The translations under genes were made by a program, and so were the position numbers. 64,000 nt of DNA, taken from contig NZ_JALIEA010000011.1 in assembly GCF_022869005.1 (NCBI RefSeq), positions 468,438-532,437 on the forward strand, read 5' to 3'. Positions 1 through 9,416 of this stretch are shown piece by piece. Positions within the stretch are counted from its first letter, which is position 1. The number at the start of each line of letters is the position of its first letter. The notes beneath the pieces are model-generated. The model was given only the letters and a program-made list of their open reading frames with translations. It ran no database searches and was not told the DNA's origin. Origin of the DNA: Corynebacterium kalidii (GTDB taxonomy: Bacteria > Actinomycetota > Actinomycetes > Mycobacteriales > Mycobacteriaceae).

Positions 1-1068
1 TGCTACACCGAGGAGGTGCCGGTGCGGATCCGCTGGGTCATCGCCGACCTCGGCGGGCACACCGTGGAGGACACCGAGGTGATCGTGACCACCGACCTCG
101 CCAACGAGACCGTGGTCGACCGCCTCGAGCGGGGAGACACGCTGGTCAAGGCGCCGAGCCTGCTCATGGAGATGGCCGGCGACCGGGAGATCGAGGCCGC
201 GCCGTCGACAGCTCCCGCACAGGCGGCCCAGGCGGCGGTGGACTACTCCGGCGGAGGGGTGGTGGACGGTGAGATCGTCGGCACGGACGACCACACCGCC
301 GCCGTCGCCGGTCTGCGCCGGACCTCGCGCACCGAGGTGCCGTCCTCGGTGATCGACGAGATCGAGGACGCCGTGGCGCTGATGACCCGGGCGATGCGGC
401 AGGGGGAGTGGGAGCAGTCCCAGACCCACCACTCGCTGATGGCCTACCTGCGGGAGGAGACCGAGGAGCTGGCGCAGGTCGTCGCCCAGGTGGACCCCGG
501 CGAGGACGAGTCCGGCATCGACCAGCAGGAGCTGTGCACGGAACTGGCCGACATCCTGCTGCAGGTGCTCTTCCACGCCGAGATCGCCAACCGGCGCGGG
601 GCCTTCGACATCGGCCACGTCGCCGGGGCGTTCGTGGCCAAACTGCGCTCGCGGGCGCCGTACCTGTTCGAGGACGTGGAACGTCCGGTCTCGCGGGAGG
701 AGCAGGACCGGCTCTGGGCCGAGGGACGGGCGAAGGAGGGCAAGCCTGCCTACAAGGACCAGCCCCCGGTCCGCGAGGAGCCGCATGCCACGACGTTCGC
801 CGCGGTGACCGGTGCCGAGGCGTCCGAGGCTGCCCCGTCGGCACCGTCGGCACCGTCGGCGCTCGCGGCGGCGGAGGAGGTCATCATCCTGGCCCGCCGG
901 CACGGCCTGGCGGACTCCGAGATCCCCACCGACATCCGCTTCCCGATGATCGGGCTGGAGCGCGACGACATCGGGGACTCGGACAACCGCCTGATCACCG
1001 CGGTCGAGACGTTCCGGAGGGAACTGGAGCACCGCTACGGCGGGGGCGCCGACGGCTGGGGGAAGTGA
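1..1068 (+). CDS. mazG: MazG nucleoside triphosphate pyrophosphohydrolase (5' end outside window)
   Basis: Hydrolyses non-canonical or surplus NTPs to NMP and PPi (family knowledge). The frame is open to the window edge and begins with CYTEEVPV, matching the internal YTEEMPV stretch of mycobacterial MazG, so the GTG at 16 is not the real start and the N-terminus lies upstream. The MazG core follows at about residues 120-225 of the visible part: the EETEE metal-binding helix, then ELADILLQVLFHAEIA, together the EExxE...ExxD pattern. An Ala/Ser/Pro-rich linker precedes the last 70 residues. It converges with the permease gene, overlapping by 74 bp. Confidence 0.9.
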   Translation, partial: CYTEEVPVRIRWVIADLGGHTVEDTEVIVTTDLANETVVDRLERGDTLVKAPSLLMEMAGDREIEAAPSTAPAQAAQAAVDYSGGGVVDGEIVGTDDHTAAVAGLRRTSRTEVPSSVIDEIEDAVALMTRAMRQGEWEQSQTHHSLMAYLREETEELAQVVAQVDPGEDESGIDQQELCTELADILLQVLFHAEIANRRGAFDIGHVAGAFVAKLRSRAPYLFEDVERPVSREEQDRLWAEGRAKEGKPAYKDQPPVREEPHATTFAAVTGAEASEAAPSAPSAPSALAAAEEVIILARRHGLADSEIPTDIRFPMIGLERDDIGDSDNRLITAVETFRRELEHRYGGGADGWGK

Positions 1069-1927
1069 CCCCACGGGCGCCACGACCGCGCAGCATGCCG
1101 GTCACCAGGCCTTCCCTCGGCGCGAAGAGGTAGGCCAGCAGGAACACCCCGGCCTGGACCAGCACGATCGTCCCGCCGGCCGAGATGTCGCGGTAGAAGC
1201 TCAGCCAGATGCCCGCCACCGAGCTGGCCCAGGCCACCGCCGGGGCGATGAGCATCATCCGTCCGATCCGGCGGGTCAGCAGGTACGCCGTCGCGCCGGG
1301 GGTGATGAGCAGGGCGACGACGAGGATCACGCCGACGGCCTGCATCGACGCCACGACGACGAGTGCGAGGCAGACCATCACCGTCCACCGGACCGCACCG
1401 GTGCGCATCCCGATGACCCGGGCGTGCTCCGGGTCGAAGGCCCAGGCGGTGATCGAGCGTCGCATCACCAGCATCGTCACCAGGGCCACCGCGCCGAACA
1501 GGAGGACCTGGACCATCGACTCCCGGGAGATGCCGAGCAGGTTGCCGAAGAGGATCTCCTGCAGGTTCGTCCCCGCCGGGGTCACGGAGACCAGTACCAG
1601 GCCCAGGGCGAAGAGGGCGGTGAAGATCACCCCGATGGCCGTGTCGCCCTTCAGGGTGGTGCGTTGGCCCACCGCGCCGACCATGCCGACCGCGAGCAGG
1701 GCGGCGACGAGGGCGCCTATGGCGAACGGCCAGCCGAGGATGTAGGAGACCACCACCCCGGGCAACACGGCGTGGGAGACGGCGTCGCCCATCAGCGACC
1801 AGCCGATCAGCACGAGCCAGCAGGACAGTACCCCGGCGATCACGGCGGTGACGGTGGCCACGACCAGGGCGCGTTGGATGAACCCGTAGTCGAGGGGTTC
1901 GAGGAACCACAGGATGTCGGACATCAT
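995..1927 (-). CDS. Manganese/zinc-type ABC transporter permease
   Basis: Membrane subunit of a cluster A-I (ZnuB/MntB/SitC type) metal importer, 310 aa with about eight or nine hydrophobic helices and the family stretch GDAVSHAVLPG near the N-terminus. The start is the first ATG of ATGATG, which overlaps the TGA of the ATPase gene, implying translational coupling; an upstream in-frame extension is Arg/His-rich shadow sequence. It is the last gene of the binding protein - ATPase - permease operon. Manganese as substrate is inferred from the binding protein and the adjacent mntR. Confidence 0.93.
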   Translation of the reverse strand: MMSDILWFLEPLDYGFIQRALVVATVTAVIAGVLSCWLVLIGWSLMGDAVSHAVLPGVVVSYILGWPFAIGALVAALLAVGMVGAVGQRTTLKGDTAIGVIFTALFALGLVLVSVTPAGTNLQEILFGNLLGISRESMVQVLLFGAVALVTMLVMRRSITAWAFDPEHARVIGMRTGAVRWTVMVCLALVVVASMQAVGVILVVALLITPGATAYLLTRRIGRMMLIAPAVAWASSVAGIWLSFYRDISAGGTIVLVQAGVFLLAYLFAPREGLVTGMLRGRGARGVTSPSRRRPRRSGAPVPSGTSRPR

Positions 1928-2616
1928 GCCTCCGGTGCAGGGGTGCTGAAGGTGGTCAGGAGATTGTCGGTGGTGAGGACCTCGGACGGGGCGCCGTGGG
2001 CGACGACCGTGCGCTGCAGCATGGTGACGGTGTCGCACAGCTCCGGGACCGAGCCCAGGTCGTGGGTGGAGATCAGCACGCAGCGTCCGTCGTCGGCCAT
2101 GGTGCGCAGCAGGGTGCTGATCGTGGACTGGCTGACGGTGTCGACCCCGGCGAAGGGTTCGTCGAGGAGGACCACGGTGGCGTCCTGCGCCAGGCCGCGG
2201 GCGACGAAGACCCGCTTCTTCTGCCCGCCCGAGAGCTGGCCGATCTGCCGGTCCGCCAGGGCGGTGAGGTCGGTGCGGACGAGCGCGTCGTCGACGGCGC
2301 GCCGGTCGTCCTCCCGCGGTCGTTTGAGCAGCCCCATGTGCCCGTAGCGGCCGGTGGTGACCACGTCACGGACACTGACGGGGAAGGTCCAGTCGACCTT
2401 CTCCGACTGGGGGACGTAGGCGGTGCTGCCGGTGACAGACACCGTCCCGCGGTCCGGGCGGACCCCGCCGGTGAGGGTGCTGAACAGGGTGGACTTGCCG
2501 GAGCCGTTCATGCCGACCAGTCCGTGGACGCTCCCCGCCTCCAGGTGCAGGGAGACGTCCTCGAGTGCGCGGACCGTCCCGTAGCTCACGGAGACGTCCC
2601 GGAGGGTGATCGTCAC
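1924..2616 (-). CDS. Manganese-type ABC transporter ATP-binding protein
   Basis: Cytoplasmic ATPase of the metal importer, 230 aa, a normal length. Walker A is GMNGSGKST at about residues 36-44, the signature is LSGGQKKR, and Walker B is VVLLDEPFAGVD followed by the switch histidine in STHD. The start overlaps the end of the binding-protein gene by 4 nt (2613-2616), and the stop overlaps the permease start, so the three genes form one operon. Confidence 0.95.
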   Translation of the reverse strand: MTITLRDVSVSYGTVRALEDVSLHLEAGSVHGLVGMNGSGKSTLFSTLTGGVRPDRGTVSVTGSTAYVPQSEKVDWTFPVSVRDVVTTGRYGHMGLLKRPREDDRRAVDDALVRTDLTALADRQIGQLSGGQKKRVFVARGLAQDATVVLLDEPFAGVDTVSQSTISTLLRTMADDGRCVLISTHDLGSVPELCDTVTMLQRTVVAHGAPSEVLTTDNLLTTFSTPAPEA

Positions 2617-3521
2617 GGTCGGTCACCCCGCAGGCCGGTGACGATGGTGTCGACGTCGTGACGCAGCAGGTCCAGGTACGTCGGCGCGTCCCCGTCCGCT
2701 TCGGTGAGGGAGTCGACGTAGAGGGTGCCGCCGTCGCGGGCGCCGGTGTCCCGGACAAGCTGCTCCTTGGGGCCGGGGTCCACGGTGGATTCGCAGAAGA
2801 CCGCCGGGACGTCGTTGTCCTCGACGAAGGCGGTGGCACGGCGGATCTGGTCCGGGGTGGTCTCCGCGTCGGAGTTCACCGGCCAGATGTAGCTCTCGGT
2901 CAGGCCGGCGTCGCGGGTGAGGTAGCTGAACGCCCCCTCGCAGGTCTGCAGGGCGCGCTGGTGCTCCGGCAGCCGCGACAGCCCGTCGGTGAGGTCGCGG
3001 CGTACCTCGTCGAGCCGCTCCCGGTACGCCGCGGCGTTGTCGCGGAAGGTGCCGGCGTCGGCCGGACGGTGGTCGCTGAGTGCGTCGACGATGTTGTCCA
3101 CGTAGACCGACGCCAGGGTGGGGCTCATCCAGGCGTGGGGGTTGGGGTCGTCGGTGCCCGCGATGGTGACGGGGTCGATGCCGTCGGTGACCGTGACCCG
3201 GGTGGCGTCGGAGTCCGCGGTGAGTTTGTCCAGCCAGTTCTCCAGCCCGAGACCGTTGCTCAGGATCATCTCGGCATCCGCGGCGGTGCGGATGTCACCG
3301 GGGGTGGGGTCGTAGCCGTGGACCTCGGCGCCCGGACGGGTGAGGGACGCGACCTCCAGGACGTCCCCGGCGACCTCCTGGGCCATGTCGGCGAGGATCG
3401 TGAAGGTGGCGAGGACCTCAGGGGAGTCGCCGGGGGAGTTGCCGGGTGCGCACGCGACGAGGCTTCCGGCCATGAGGGCGGTCGCGGTGGCTGCGGTGGT
3501 TCTACGGACGAGCCGGATCAC
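2613..3521 (-). CDS. Manganese-binding lipoprotein of ABC importer (TroA/SitA type)
   Basis: Extracytoplasmic receptor, 302 aa. The GTG start at 3521 has a GGAG Shine-Dalgarno sequence 7-8 nt upstream. A signal peptide ends in the lipobox LVAC, with Cys24 as the lipid anchor. Candidate metal ligands are His68 (EVHGYDP), His129 (NPHAW), Glu195 (TCEGAFSYL) and an Asp near residue 270 (YVDSLTE). The EGAFSYL...YIWPVN stretch is characteristic of the manganese subgroup (SitA/MntC) rather than zinc receptors. The gene faces mntR and has an MntR-like operator in its promoter. A much longer open frame upstream is a shadow of mntR. Confidence 0.94.
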   Translation of the reverse strand: MIRLVRRTTAATATALMAGSLVACAPGNSPGDSPEVLATFTILADMAQEVAGDVLEVASLTRPGAEVHGYDPTPGDIRTAADAEMILSNGLGLENWLDKLTADSDATRVTVTDGIDPVTIAGTDDPNPHAWMSPTLASVYVDNIVDALSDHRPADAGTFRDNAAAYRERLDEVRRDLTDGLSRLPEHQRALQTCEGAFSYLTRDAGLTESYIWPVNSDAETTPDQIRRATAFVEDNDVPAVFCESTVDPGPKEQLVRDTGARDGGTLYVDSLTEADGDAPTYLDLLRHDVDTIVTGLRGDRP

Positions 3522-3547
3522 AAGAGTTCTCCACGGTAGATCGGATA

Positions 3548-3592
3548 AGTTCAATGTGCCGAACTCTATACTTCGATCGTAGTGAACTGCAA
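3548..3592 (-). promoter_or_regulatory. Mn-transporter promoter with MntR-type operator
   Basis: Read on the minus strand: a -35 TTGCAG (3592-3587), 16-nt spacer, and -10 TATAGA (3570-3565), running directly into an 18-bp inverted repeat AGTTCAATGTGCCGAACT (plus strand 3548-3565). The repeat closely resembles the C. glutamicum MntR box TGTTCAATGCGTTGAACA that I recall. Its position over the -10 and start point suggests repression of the importer by Mn-loaded MntR. Confidence 0.75.
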
Positions 3593-3650
3593 CGGGGCAG
3601 GTCAGTGCACCGCGATGGGGTGGGGCAGGGGGTGCGGTAGACTCTCCGGC

Positions 3651-4322
3651 ATGCATGTCACCGATCTGCCGGACCGGTCGCAGGACTACCTCAAGAAGAT
3701 CTACGATCTCCAGGAGTGGGACCGCAGCGGCGCGTCCCTCTCCGTCCTTGCCGATGAGCTGGGACAACGTCGTTCCACCGCGTCCGAGGCGGTGAAACGG
3801 CTCGTCGCCGACGGACTGGTGGTCCACGCCCCCTACGGGGACATCACCCTCAGCGAGGACGGCCACCGCCTGGCGCTGCAGATGGTCCGCCGCCACCGGC
3901 TCATCGAGACCTACCTGCTGCGCGAACTCGACTACGGCGTCGACGAGGTCCACGACGAGGCCGAGGTGCTCGAGCACGCCGTGTCCGACACCTTCGTCGC
4001 CCGGATCGACGCCGCCATGGGATACCCCGTCCGGGACCCCCACGGCGACCCCATCCCCGGCCCGGACGGGACGATCACCGTCCCGGACACCGAGCCGCTG
4101 TCCGAGGCGACGGTGGGCCAACGTCTGCTCGTCGACCGGATCAGCGACCGCGACGGCGCGCTGCTGCGCTACCTGCAGGACAACGGCATCGTGCCCGGGG
4201 TGCACCTCGTCGTCGGCGAACGTCCCTACCCGGACATGGCGGTGGTCACCGTGGAAGGACGCGACGTCCAGCTCACCGTCGCCTCCCTGTCCGCGATCCT
4301 CTGCCTCGTGGAGGAGGTGTGA
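3651..4322 (+). CDS. mntR: DtxR-family metal-dependent regulator (MntR type)
   Basis: 223-aa repressor, divergent from the manganese importer it probably controls. The N-terminal winged helix-turn-helix (residues about 5-65) includes QDYLKKIYDLQEW and the recognition region QRRSTASEAVKRL. The metal-binding/dimerisation domain follows with RRHRLIETYL and EVHDEAEVLEHAVSD, and there is a C-terminal FeoA/SH3-like domain. The ATG at 3651 lies 7 nt after a -10-like TAGACT, with no Shine-Dalgarno sequence, so the transcript may be leaderless. The stop overlaps the next gene by 4 nt. Confidence 0.92.
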   Translation: MHVTDLPDRSQDYLKKIYDLQEWDRSGASLSVLADELGQRRSTASEAVKRLVADGLVVHAPYGDITLSEDGHRLALQMVRRHRLIETYLLRELDYGVDEVHDEAEVLEHAVSDTFVARIDAAMGYPVRDPHGDPIPGPDGTITVPDTEPLSEATVGQRLLVDRISDRDGALLRYLQDNGIVPGVHLVVGERPYPDMAVVTVEGRDVQLTVASLSAILCLVEEV

Positions 4323-5020
4323 CGGAACACCCCCGACCGAGTGGTCGTGCCGGGTGTGCCGGGTGTGGCGGAGTCGTCGGCCTGTTGGCCACCGTCCTGC
4401 TCGTCGTCCTCGTCGTCGGGGTGTTCCTGGTCGAGGACCAGGAGCCGGCGGAGGAGCGGGTGCCGGTGCCCGGGGACGTGCCCCCGGCACGCGCGGTCGC
4501 CGTGCACGACCTGCCCGCCACCGCCGAGTCGCTGGCGATCCCGGAGAACCATCTCGAGGGCTACGTCAGCGGGGCCAGGACGGTGTCGGCCGAGTTCCCG
4601 TCCTGCAACCTCGCCTGGAACACGCTGGCCGGGATCGGGTTCATCGAGTCGCACCACGGTAACTACGGTGTCGACGGGGACAGTGGACTGATCATCGGGC
4701 CGCAGCTCGACGGGACCGGCAGCTTCATGGAGGTCCCCGACACCGACGACGGAGAGCTGGACGGCGACACGGAGTACGACCGGGCCGTCGGGCCGATGCA
4801 GTTCCTCCCGGAGTCCTGGGGGATCTACGGCGCCGGGGGAGACCCGCACGACATCGGCGACGCCGCGGCGGCGGCCGGGCGTCTGCTCTGCGGAAACGAC
4901 CGCGACCTCGACACCGCCGAGGGGTGGAGTGCGGCACTGTTCGCCTACAACCGGTCCGAGGAGTACATGGTCTCGGTACGTGACGCCGCGGCGAACTACG
5001 CGCTGGGGCAGCCTGCCTGA
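4319..5020 (+). CDS. Membrane-anchored lytic transglycosylase-like protein
   Basis: 233 aa. One N-terminal membrane helix (about residues 18-40) is followed by an extracytoplasmic SLT-like domain that would cleave peptidoglycan. It carries GFIESHHGNYG, with a candidate catalytic Glu, the GPMQFLPESW motif of the SLT_2/MltB group, and a C-terminal AYNRSEEYM. The GTG start overlaps the mntR stop (GTGA), so it is translationally coupled. A gene of this type directly before eno is a usual corynebacterial arrangement. Catalytic activity is inferred. Confidence 0.87.
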   Translation: MTEHPRPSGRAGCAGCGGVVGLLATVLLVVLVVGVFLVEDQEPAEERVPVPGDVPPARAVAVHDLPATAESLAIPENHLEGYVSGARTVSAEFPSCNLAWNTLAGIGFIESHHGNYGVDGDSGLIIGPQLDGTGSFMEVPDTDDGELDGDTEYDRAVGPMQFLPESWGIYGAGGDPHDIGDAAAAAGRLLCGNDRDLDTAEGWSAALFAYNRSEEYMVSVRDAAANYALGQPA

Positions 5021-5058
5021 CGGACTTGGTACGGATAGGGCAGAATAGGTGTGACTGA

Positions 5059-6378
<1,320 letters not shown>

Positions 6379-6408
6379 TCCCGGGGCAACGGGCTAGAAT
6401 CGGTCCCC

Positions 6409-7140
6409 ATGGGTACACGCGACCGGAGGGACCGGGAAGACACGAGGCCGTCGGACGAGCGCGACAGCGCACGTACCGACGGCCCCGGTCTGCCACGACC
6501 ACGGTCGGTGGAGAAGCGTGACCGGCGGCAGCGTCAGGCCCGCGACGCACCGCGCCGGCTGGCGCGCTCCTTCGTCGAACTGCCGAAGAAGATGAACCCG
6601 CTCGTCACCGTCGCGGTGATCCTGGTGGTGGCGTTCGTGGCGCTGTCCGTGGCGACGCCGCTGCGCAACTACTTCCAGCAGCGGGCCGAACTCGCCCAGG
6701 TCGAGGCCACGATCGAACGCCAGCTGGCCGAACGTGACGACCTCAACGCCGAACTGGACCGGTACAACAGCGAGGCCTACATCCGCGAGCAGGCCCGGAC
6801 CCGGCTTGGGGTCGTGGAGCCCGGGGAGTCGGCGTTCCGACTGATGGATCCGCGGATCGACACCAGTTCCCCGACGGACCCCGGCATGGAGCACGACGAC
6901 TCCGAACCCGACCCGTGGTACACCCAGCTGTGGGGGTCGGTCGCCACCCCCGCCGACGAAGACGGTGAGGGCGGTGACGGCCCCGGTGCCGAGCAGGGGC
7001 AGGGCGGCGACGGTGACGGCGGTTCCGGTAATCTGCCGATTGACCCCAACCAACCTGAGGAACCCGCCCAGGAAGGTGACCCGGACCTGCAACGGGAACT
7101 GCAGGAACAGCAGCAGCAACAACAGCAGGGAGCACAGTAG
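6409..7140 (+). CDS. ftsB: FtsB/DivIC-type septum formation initiator
   Basis: Bitopic division protein expected in the FtsQ-FtsB-FtsL complex. 243 aa: a basic cytoplasmic N-terminus of about 60 residues, a single membrane helix (about 63-82, LVTVAVILVVAFVALSV), a coiled coil (about 85-118), and the conserved YIREQARTRLGVVEPGE segment. The acidic, Gly- and Gln-rich tail from about residue 175 ends in a poly-Gln run and is longer than in enteric FtsB. A -10-like TAGAAT ends 8 nt before the ATG and no Shine-Dalgarno is present, suggesting a leaderless mRNA. The stop shares one base with the next start. Confidence 0.92.
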   Translation: MGTRDRRDREDTRPSDERDSARTDGPGLPRPRSVEKRDRRQRQARDAPRRLARSFVELPKKMNPLVTVAVILVVAFVALSVATPLRNYFQQRAELAQVEATIERQLAERDDLNAELDRYNSEAYIREQARTRLGVVEPGESAFRLMDPRIDTSSPTDPGMEHDDSEPDPWYTQLWGSVATPADEDGEGGDGPGAEQGQGGDGDGGSGNLPIDPNQPEEPAQEGDPDLQRELQEQQQQQQQGAQ

Positions 7141-7727
7141 TGACCGTGAGCGAGACCGACTACGAGACCATGTCCCGCCAGCTCGGACGTAAGATCCGTG
7201 GCGCGATCGAGGTCTCCTACCGCACGCCGGACGGCGAGCCGGCGGTGGTCAAGACCGCCCCGCGGCTGCCCGACGGCACGCCGTTCCCCACCCTGTACTA
7301 CCTCACCGACCCGCGGCTGACGGCCGAGGCGTCGCGCCTGGAGGTCGCCGGGGTGATGCGCACCATGCAGGCCCGCCTGCGGGAGGACGCCGAGCTGGCC
7401 GCCGATTACCGCGCCGCCCACGAGCACTACCTCGCCGAACGCGACGCGATCGAGTCCCTGGGCACCGACTTCTCCGGTGGCGGCATGCCGGACCGGGTGA
7501 AGTGCCTGCACGTGCTGATCGCCTACGCCCTGGCCGAGGGGCCGTCGCGGGTCCGGCTGGGCACCGAGGCCGTGGCACTGGCTGCCGCACACACCCCGAA
7601 GCTGTCTGGTACGGCCATCCCCGCCGACTGGCCCACCCCGGAGGAGCTCGGAACCTCCATCGAGGCGGCCTTCGACGGCCACGTCGACGAAGTGACCTAC
7701 GACCGCTCCGACGAGGAGGACCAGTGA
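7140..7727 (+). CDS. DUF501 family protein
   Basis: 195-aa protein of unknown function with the DUF501 pattern: the N-terminal QLGRKIRG, then PTLYYLTDPRLTAEASRLE, and later GGMPDRVKCLHVLIAYALAEG. The conserved Cys and His in VKCLHVL could matter but nothing is proven. The GTG start shares a base with the ftsB stop, and the gene ends 4 nt into ppx, so it belongs to a tightly coupled ftsB-DUF501-ppx operon conserved in Actinobacteria. Confidence 0.9.
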   Translation: MTVSETDYETMSRQLGRKIRGAIEVSYRTPDGEPAVVKTAPRLPDGTPFPTLYYLTDPRLTAEASRLEVAGVMRTMQARLREDAELAADYRAAHEHYLAERDAIESLGTDFSGGGMPDRVKCLHVLIAYALAEGPSRVRLGTEAVALAAAHTPKLSGTAIPADWPTPEELGTSIEAAFDGHVDEVTYDRSDEEDQ

Positions 7728-8683
7728 CCGGCACCTACGCCGCCATCGACTGCGGCACGAACTCCATTCGTCTGCTGATCAGCGAGGTCCTGGAGGACGG
7801 GACGCTGCGGGAGGTCAACCGGGACAACATCATCGTCCGGCTGGGCCAGGGGGTGGACGCCACCGGGCGTTTCGCCGACGCCGCACTGGACCGGGTCGAC
7901 GAGGCCCTGGGAATCTACGCCGACCGCATGATCATGAACGGTGTCACCGACGTGATGATGGGGGCGACCTCGGCCACCCGTGACGCGGAGAACCGTGAGG
8001 ACTTCTTCGCCATCACCCGCCGCCACCTGGGGCGTGTGGCTCCCGGGGTGCAGGCCGAGGTGGTGACCGGTATCCGCGAGGCACAGCTGTCCTTCGCCGG
8101 CGCGGTGACCGACCTGGGGCCCACCGACGGGACGATCTGCGTGATCGACCTGGGTGGCGGCTCCACCGAGTTCGTCGTCGGCACCTACGCTGCGGGCAGC
8201 GGGCAGGCGTACTCCGCCGACATGGGCTGCGTGCGGCTCACCGAACGGTACCTGCATTCCGTCCCGCCGACCGACGAGGAGATCGCCGAGGCCCGCGGCT
8301 ACGTCGACGGGCTGATGGCAGCCGTCGAGGAGAACGTGGACCTGGACGCCGTCACCCGGGTGGTCGGCGTGGCCGGCACCGTGACGACCGTCGCGGCGAT
8401 CCAGAAGGGGCTCACCGAGTACAACCCGGAGAAGACCCACATGTCGGAGATCGACCTGGCGGACTTCCGCTCCACCGCGCGGACCCTGCTGGGCGACACC
8501 GTGGAGCGGCGTCGCGGGTACCCGGCGATGCACCCGGGCCGTGCCGACGTGATCGGCGGGGGAGCGATCGTCATCGACGCCTTCGCCACCCGGTTCCTGG
8601 ACAAGGGGCTGACGACGATCACCGTCAGCGAGAAGGATATCCTGGACGGGATCCTGGCCGAGGTCGTCGAGCGCAACCGCTAG
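7724..8683 (+). CDS. ppx: Ppx/GppA exopolyphosphatase
   Basis: Predicted to release phosphate from polyphosphate and/or hydrolyse pppGpp. 319 aa, the short actinobacterial two-domain form. The ASKHA-fold phosphate loops are AAIDCGTNSIRLLI at the N-terminus and CVIDLGGGSTEFVV at about residue 140. The GTG start has a GAGGAGGA Shine-Dalgarno (7712-7719) and overlaps the DUF501 stop by 4 nt. It is the last gene of the operon; a tRNA follows 15 nt after the stop. Corynebacteria usually have two Ppx paralogues; this neighbourhood corresponds to the ppx2 locus. Confidence 0.93.
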   Translation: MTGTYAAIDCGTNSIRLLISEVLEDGTLREVNRDNIIVRLGQGVDATGRFADAALDRVDEALGIYADRMIMNGVTDVMMGATSATRDAENREDFFAITRRHLGRVAPGVQAEVVTGIREAQLSFAGAVTDLGPTDGTICVIDLGGGSTEFVVGTYAAGSGQAYSADMGCVRLTERYLHSVPPTDEEIAEARGYVDGLMAAVEENVDLDAVTRVVGVAGTVTTVAAIQKGLTEYNPEKTHMSEIDLADFRSTARTLLGDTVERRRGYPAMHPGRADVIGGGAIVIDAFATRFLDKGLTTITVSEKDILDGILAEVVERNR

Positions 8684-8698
8684 ACGGCCAGGCCGTAC

Positions 8699-8774
8699 GC
8701 CCCTTTAGCCCAATTGGCAGAGGCAGCCGACTTAAAATCGGCACAGTGTGGGTTCGAGTCCCACAGGGGGCACC
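8699..8774 (+). tRNA. tRNA-Leu-like, anticodon UAA, class I fold
   Basis: A complete cloverleaf can be drawn: acceptor GCCCCTT/AGGGGGC, D-arm GCC..GGC, anticodon stem GCCGA/TCGGC with loop CTTAAAA (anticodon TAA), a 5-nt variable loop ACAGT, T-arm GTGGG-TTCGAGT-CCCAC, discriminator A. The terminal CCA is not fully encoded (ACC then G). UAA reads the Leu codon UUA, but leucine tRNAs normally carry a long variable arm and this one does not. Its 3' half recurs in decayed form at 9568 and 9796. Confidence 0.9.
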
Positions 8775-8858
8775 GGATGAGCGGGAAGATACGTGTGGTG
8801 GCCTGCGGCCGATGGGGTCGACGGGCAGGCTGGATCGCGTTGCGGGGAGGACGAGCCG

Positions 8859-8945
8859 GTGTCAGACGTCATCATGGAGCACCTTGAGGACTTCGCTGCG
8901 ATGGACCCGGTCGTGGACTTGGATACGCTGACAGGGGAGGGATGA
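8859..8945 (+). CDS. Small acidic hypothetical protein (28 aa)
   Basis: A short frame beginning GTG with a GGGGAGG Shine-Dalgarno 8 nt upstream (8843-8850) and ending in a TGA that overlaps the next ATG (ATGA). The product is strongly acidic (starts MSDVIMEHLEDF) with no recognised domain. The coupling to the 108-aa gene suggests a real two-gene unit; a leader peptide is an alternative. Not recognised. Confidence 0.4.
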   Translation: MSDVIMEHLEDFAAMDPVVDLDTLTGEG

Positions 8946-9268
8946 CCGTGCGATTCGCTACCGATGCAGAAGGTCTGCGTGAGTGGTATGACGATGCTGA
9001 CTACCCTGTTCTCTTTCCGGTACTGACCTACCTCTGGCCCCACCTCGACGAGAAGACGAGGCGCCAGATCATTCGTGATGCTGCCGGCGGCGCGGATGAT
9101 CCGTGGGCCGGCCTGGACTACGCCCTGTATCAGGCGGCCCACCAGGGAATCCGGGTTCCGGACAGCCTACTGGATCAGCTGGAGGCGCAGCCGTCGGAAC
9201 TGTTCAACCAGATCAGCATCCCCAAGTCCGTTGCGACTCTGCGCGACATGAACCGGGCGGCCACCTGA
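8942..9268 (+). CDS. Hypothetical protein (108 aa)
   Basis: Unrecognised soluble, acidic protein. Visible features are an aromatic N-terminal half (EWYDDADYPVLFPVLTYLWPHL) and a helical C-terminal half; no signal peptide or membrane segment. Base composition is less GC-biased at third positions than neighbouring housekeeping genes, and it sits between an intact tRNA and decayed tRNA fragments, so it may be cargo of a degraded integrated element. It could be part of a small toxin-antitoxin or immunity pair with the overlapping 28-aa frame, but nothing proves this. Confidence 0.6.
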   Translation: MTVRFATDAEGLREWYDDADYPVLFPVLTYLWPHLDEKTRRQIIRDAAGGADDPWAGLDYALYQAAHQGIRVPDSLLDQLEAQPSELFNQISIPKSVATLRDMNRAAT

Positions 9269-9416
9269 GCGGGACGCTCCTTCATGAACACGCCCTCGGA
9301 TTCGAAGGACTTCTCGGACCCGTCTGCCTGCCAGTCGATCAGGTCGACCAGGTACTCCCCGTGTCGCGGGCACACACCAGCGTGATTGTGCTGGTCAGCG
9401 TCGCGCTGTACGGCTG

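Noticed and set aside
3522..4490. N-terminal extension of the Mn receptor frame
   Set aside because: Antisense to mntR; the real signal peptide and Shine-Dalgarno start at 3521.
6381..6400. Terminator after eno
   Set aside because: The CCCG..CGGG stem is too short and overlaps the ftsB promoter box; not supported.
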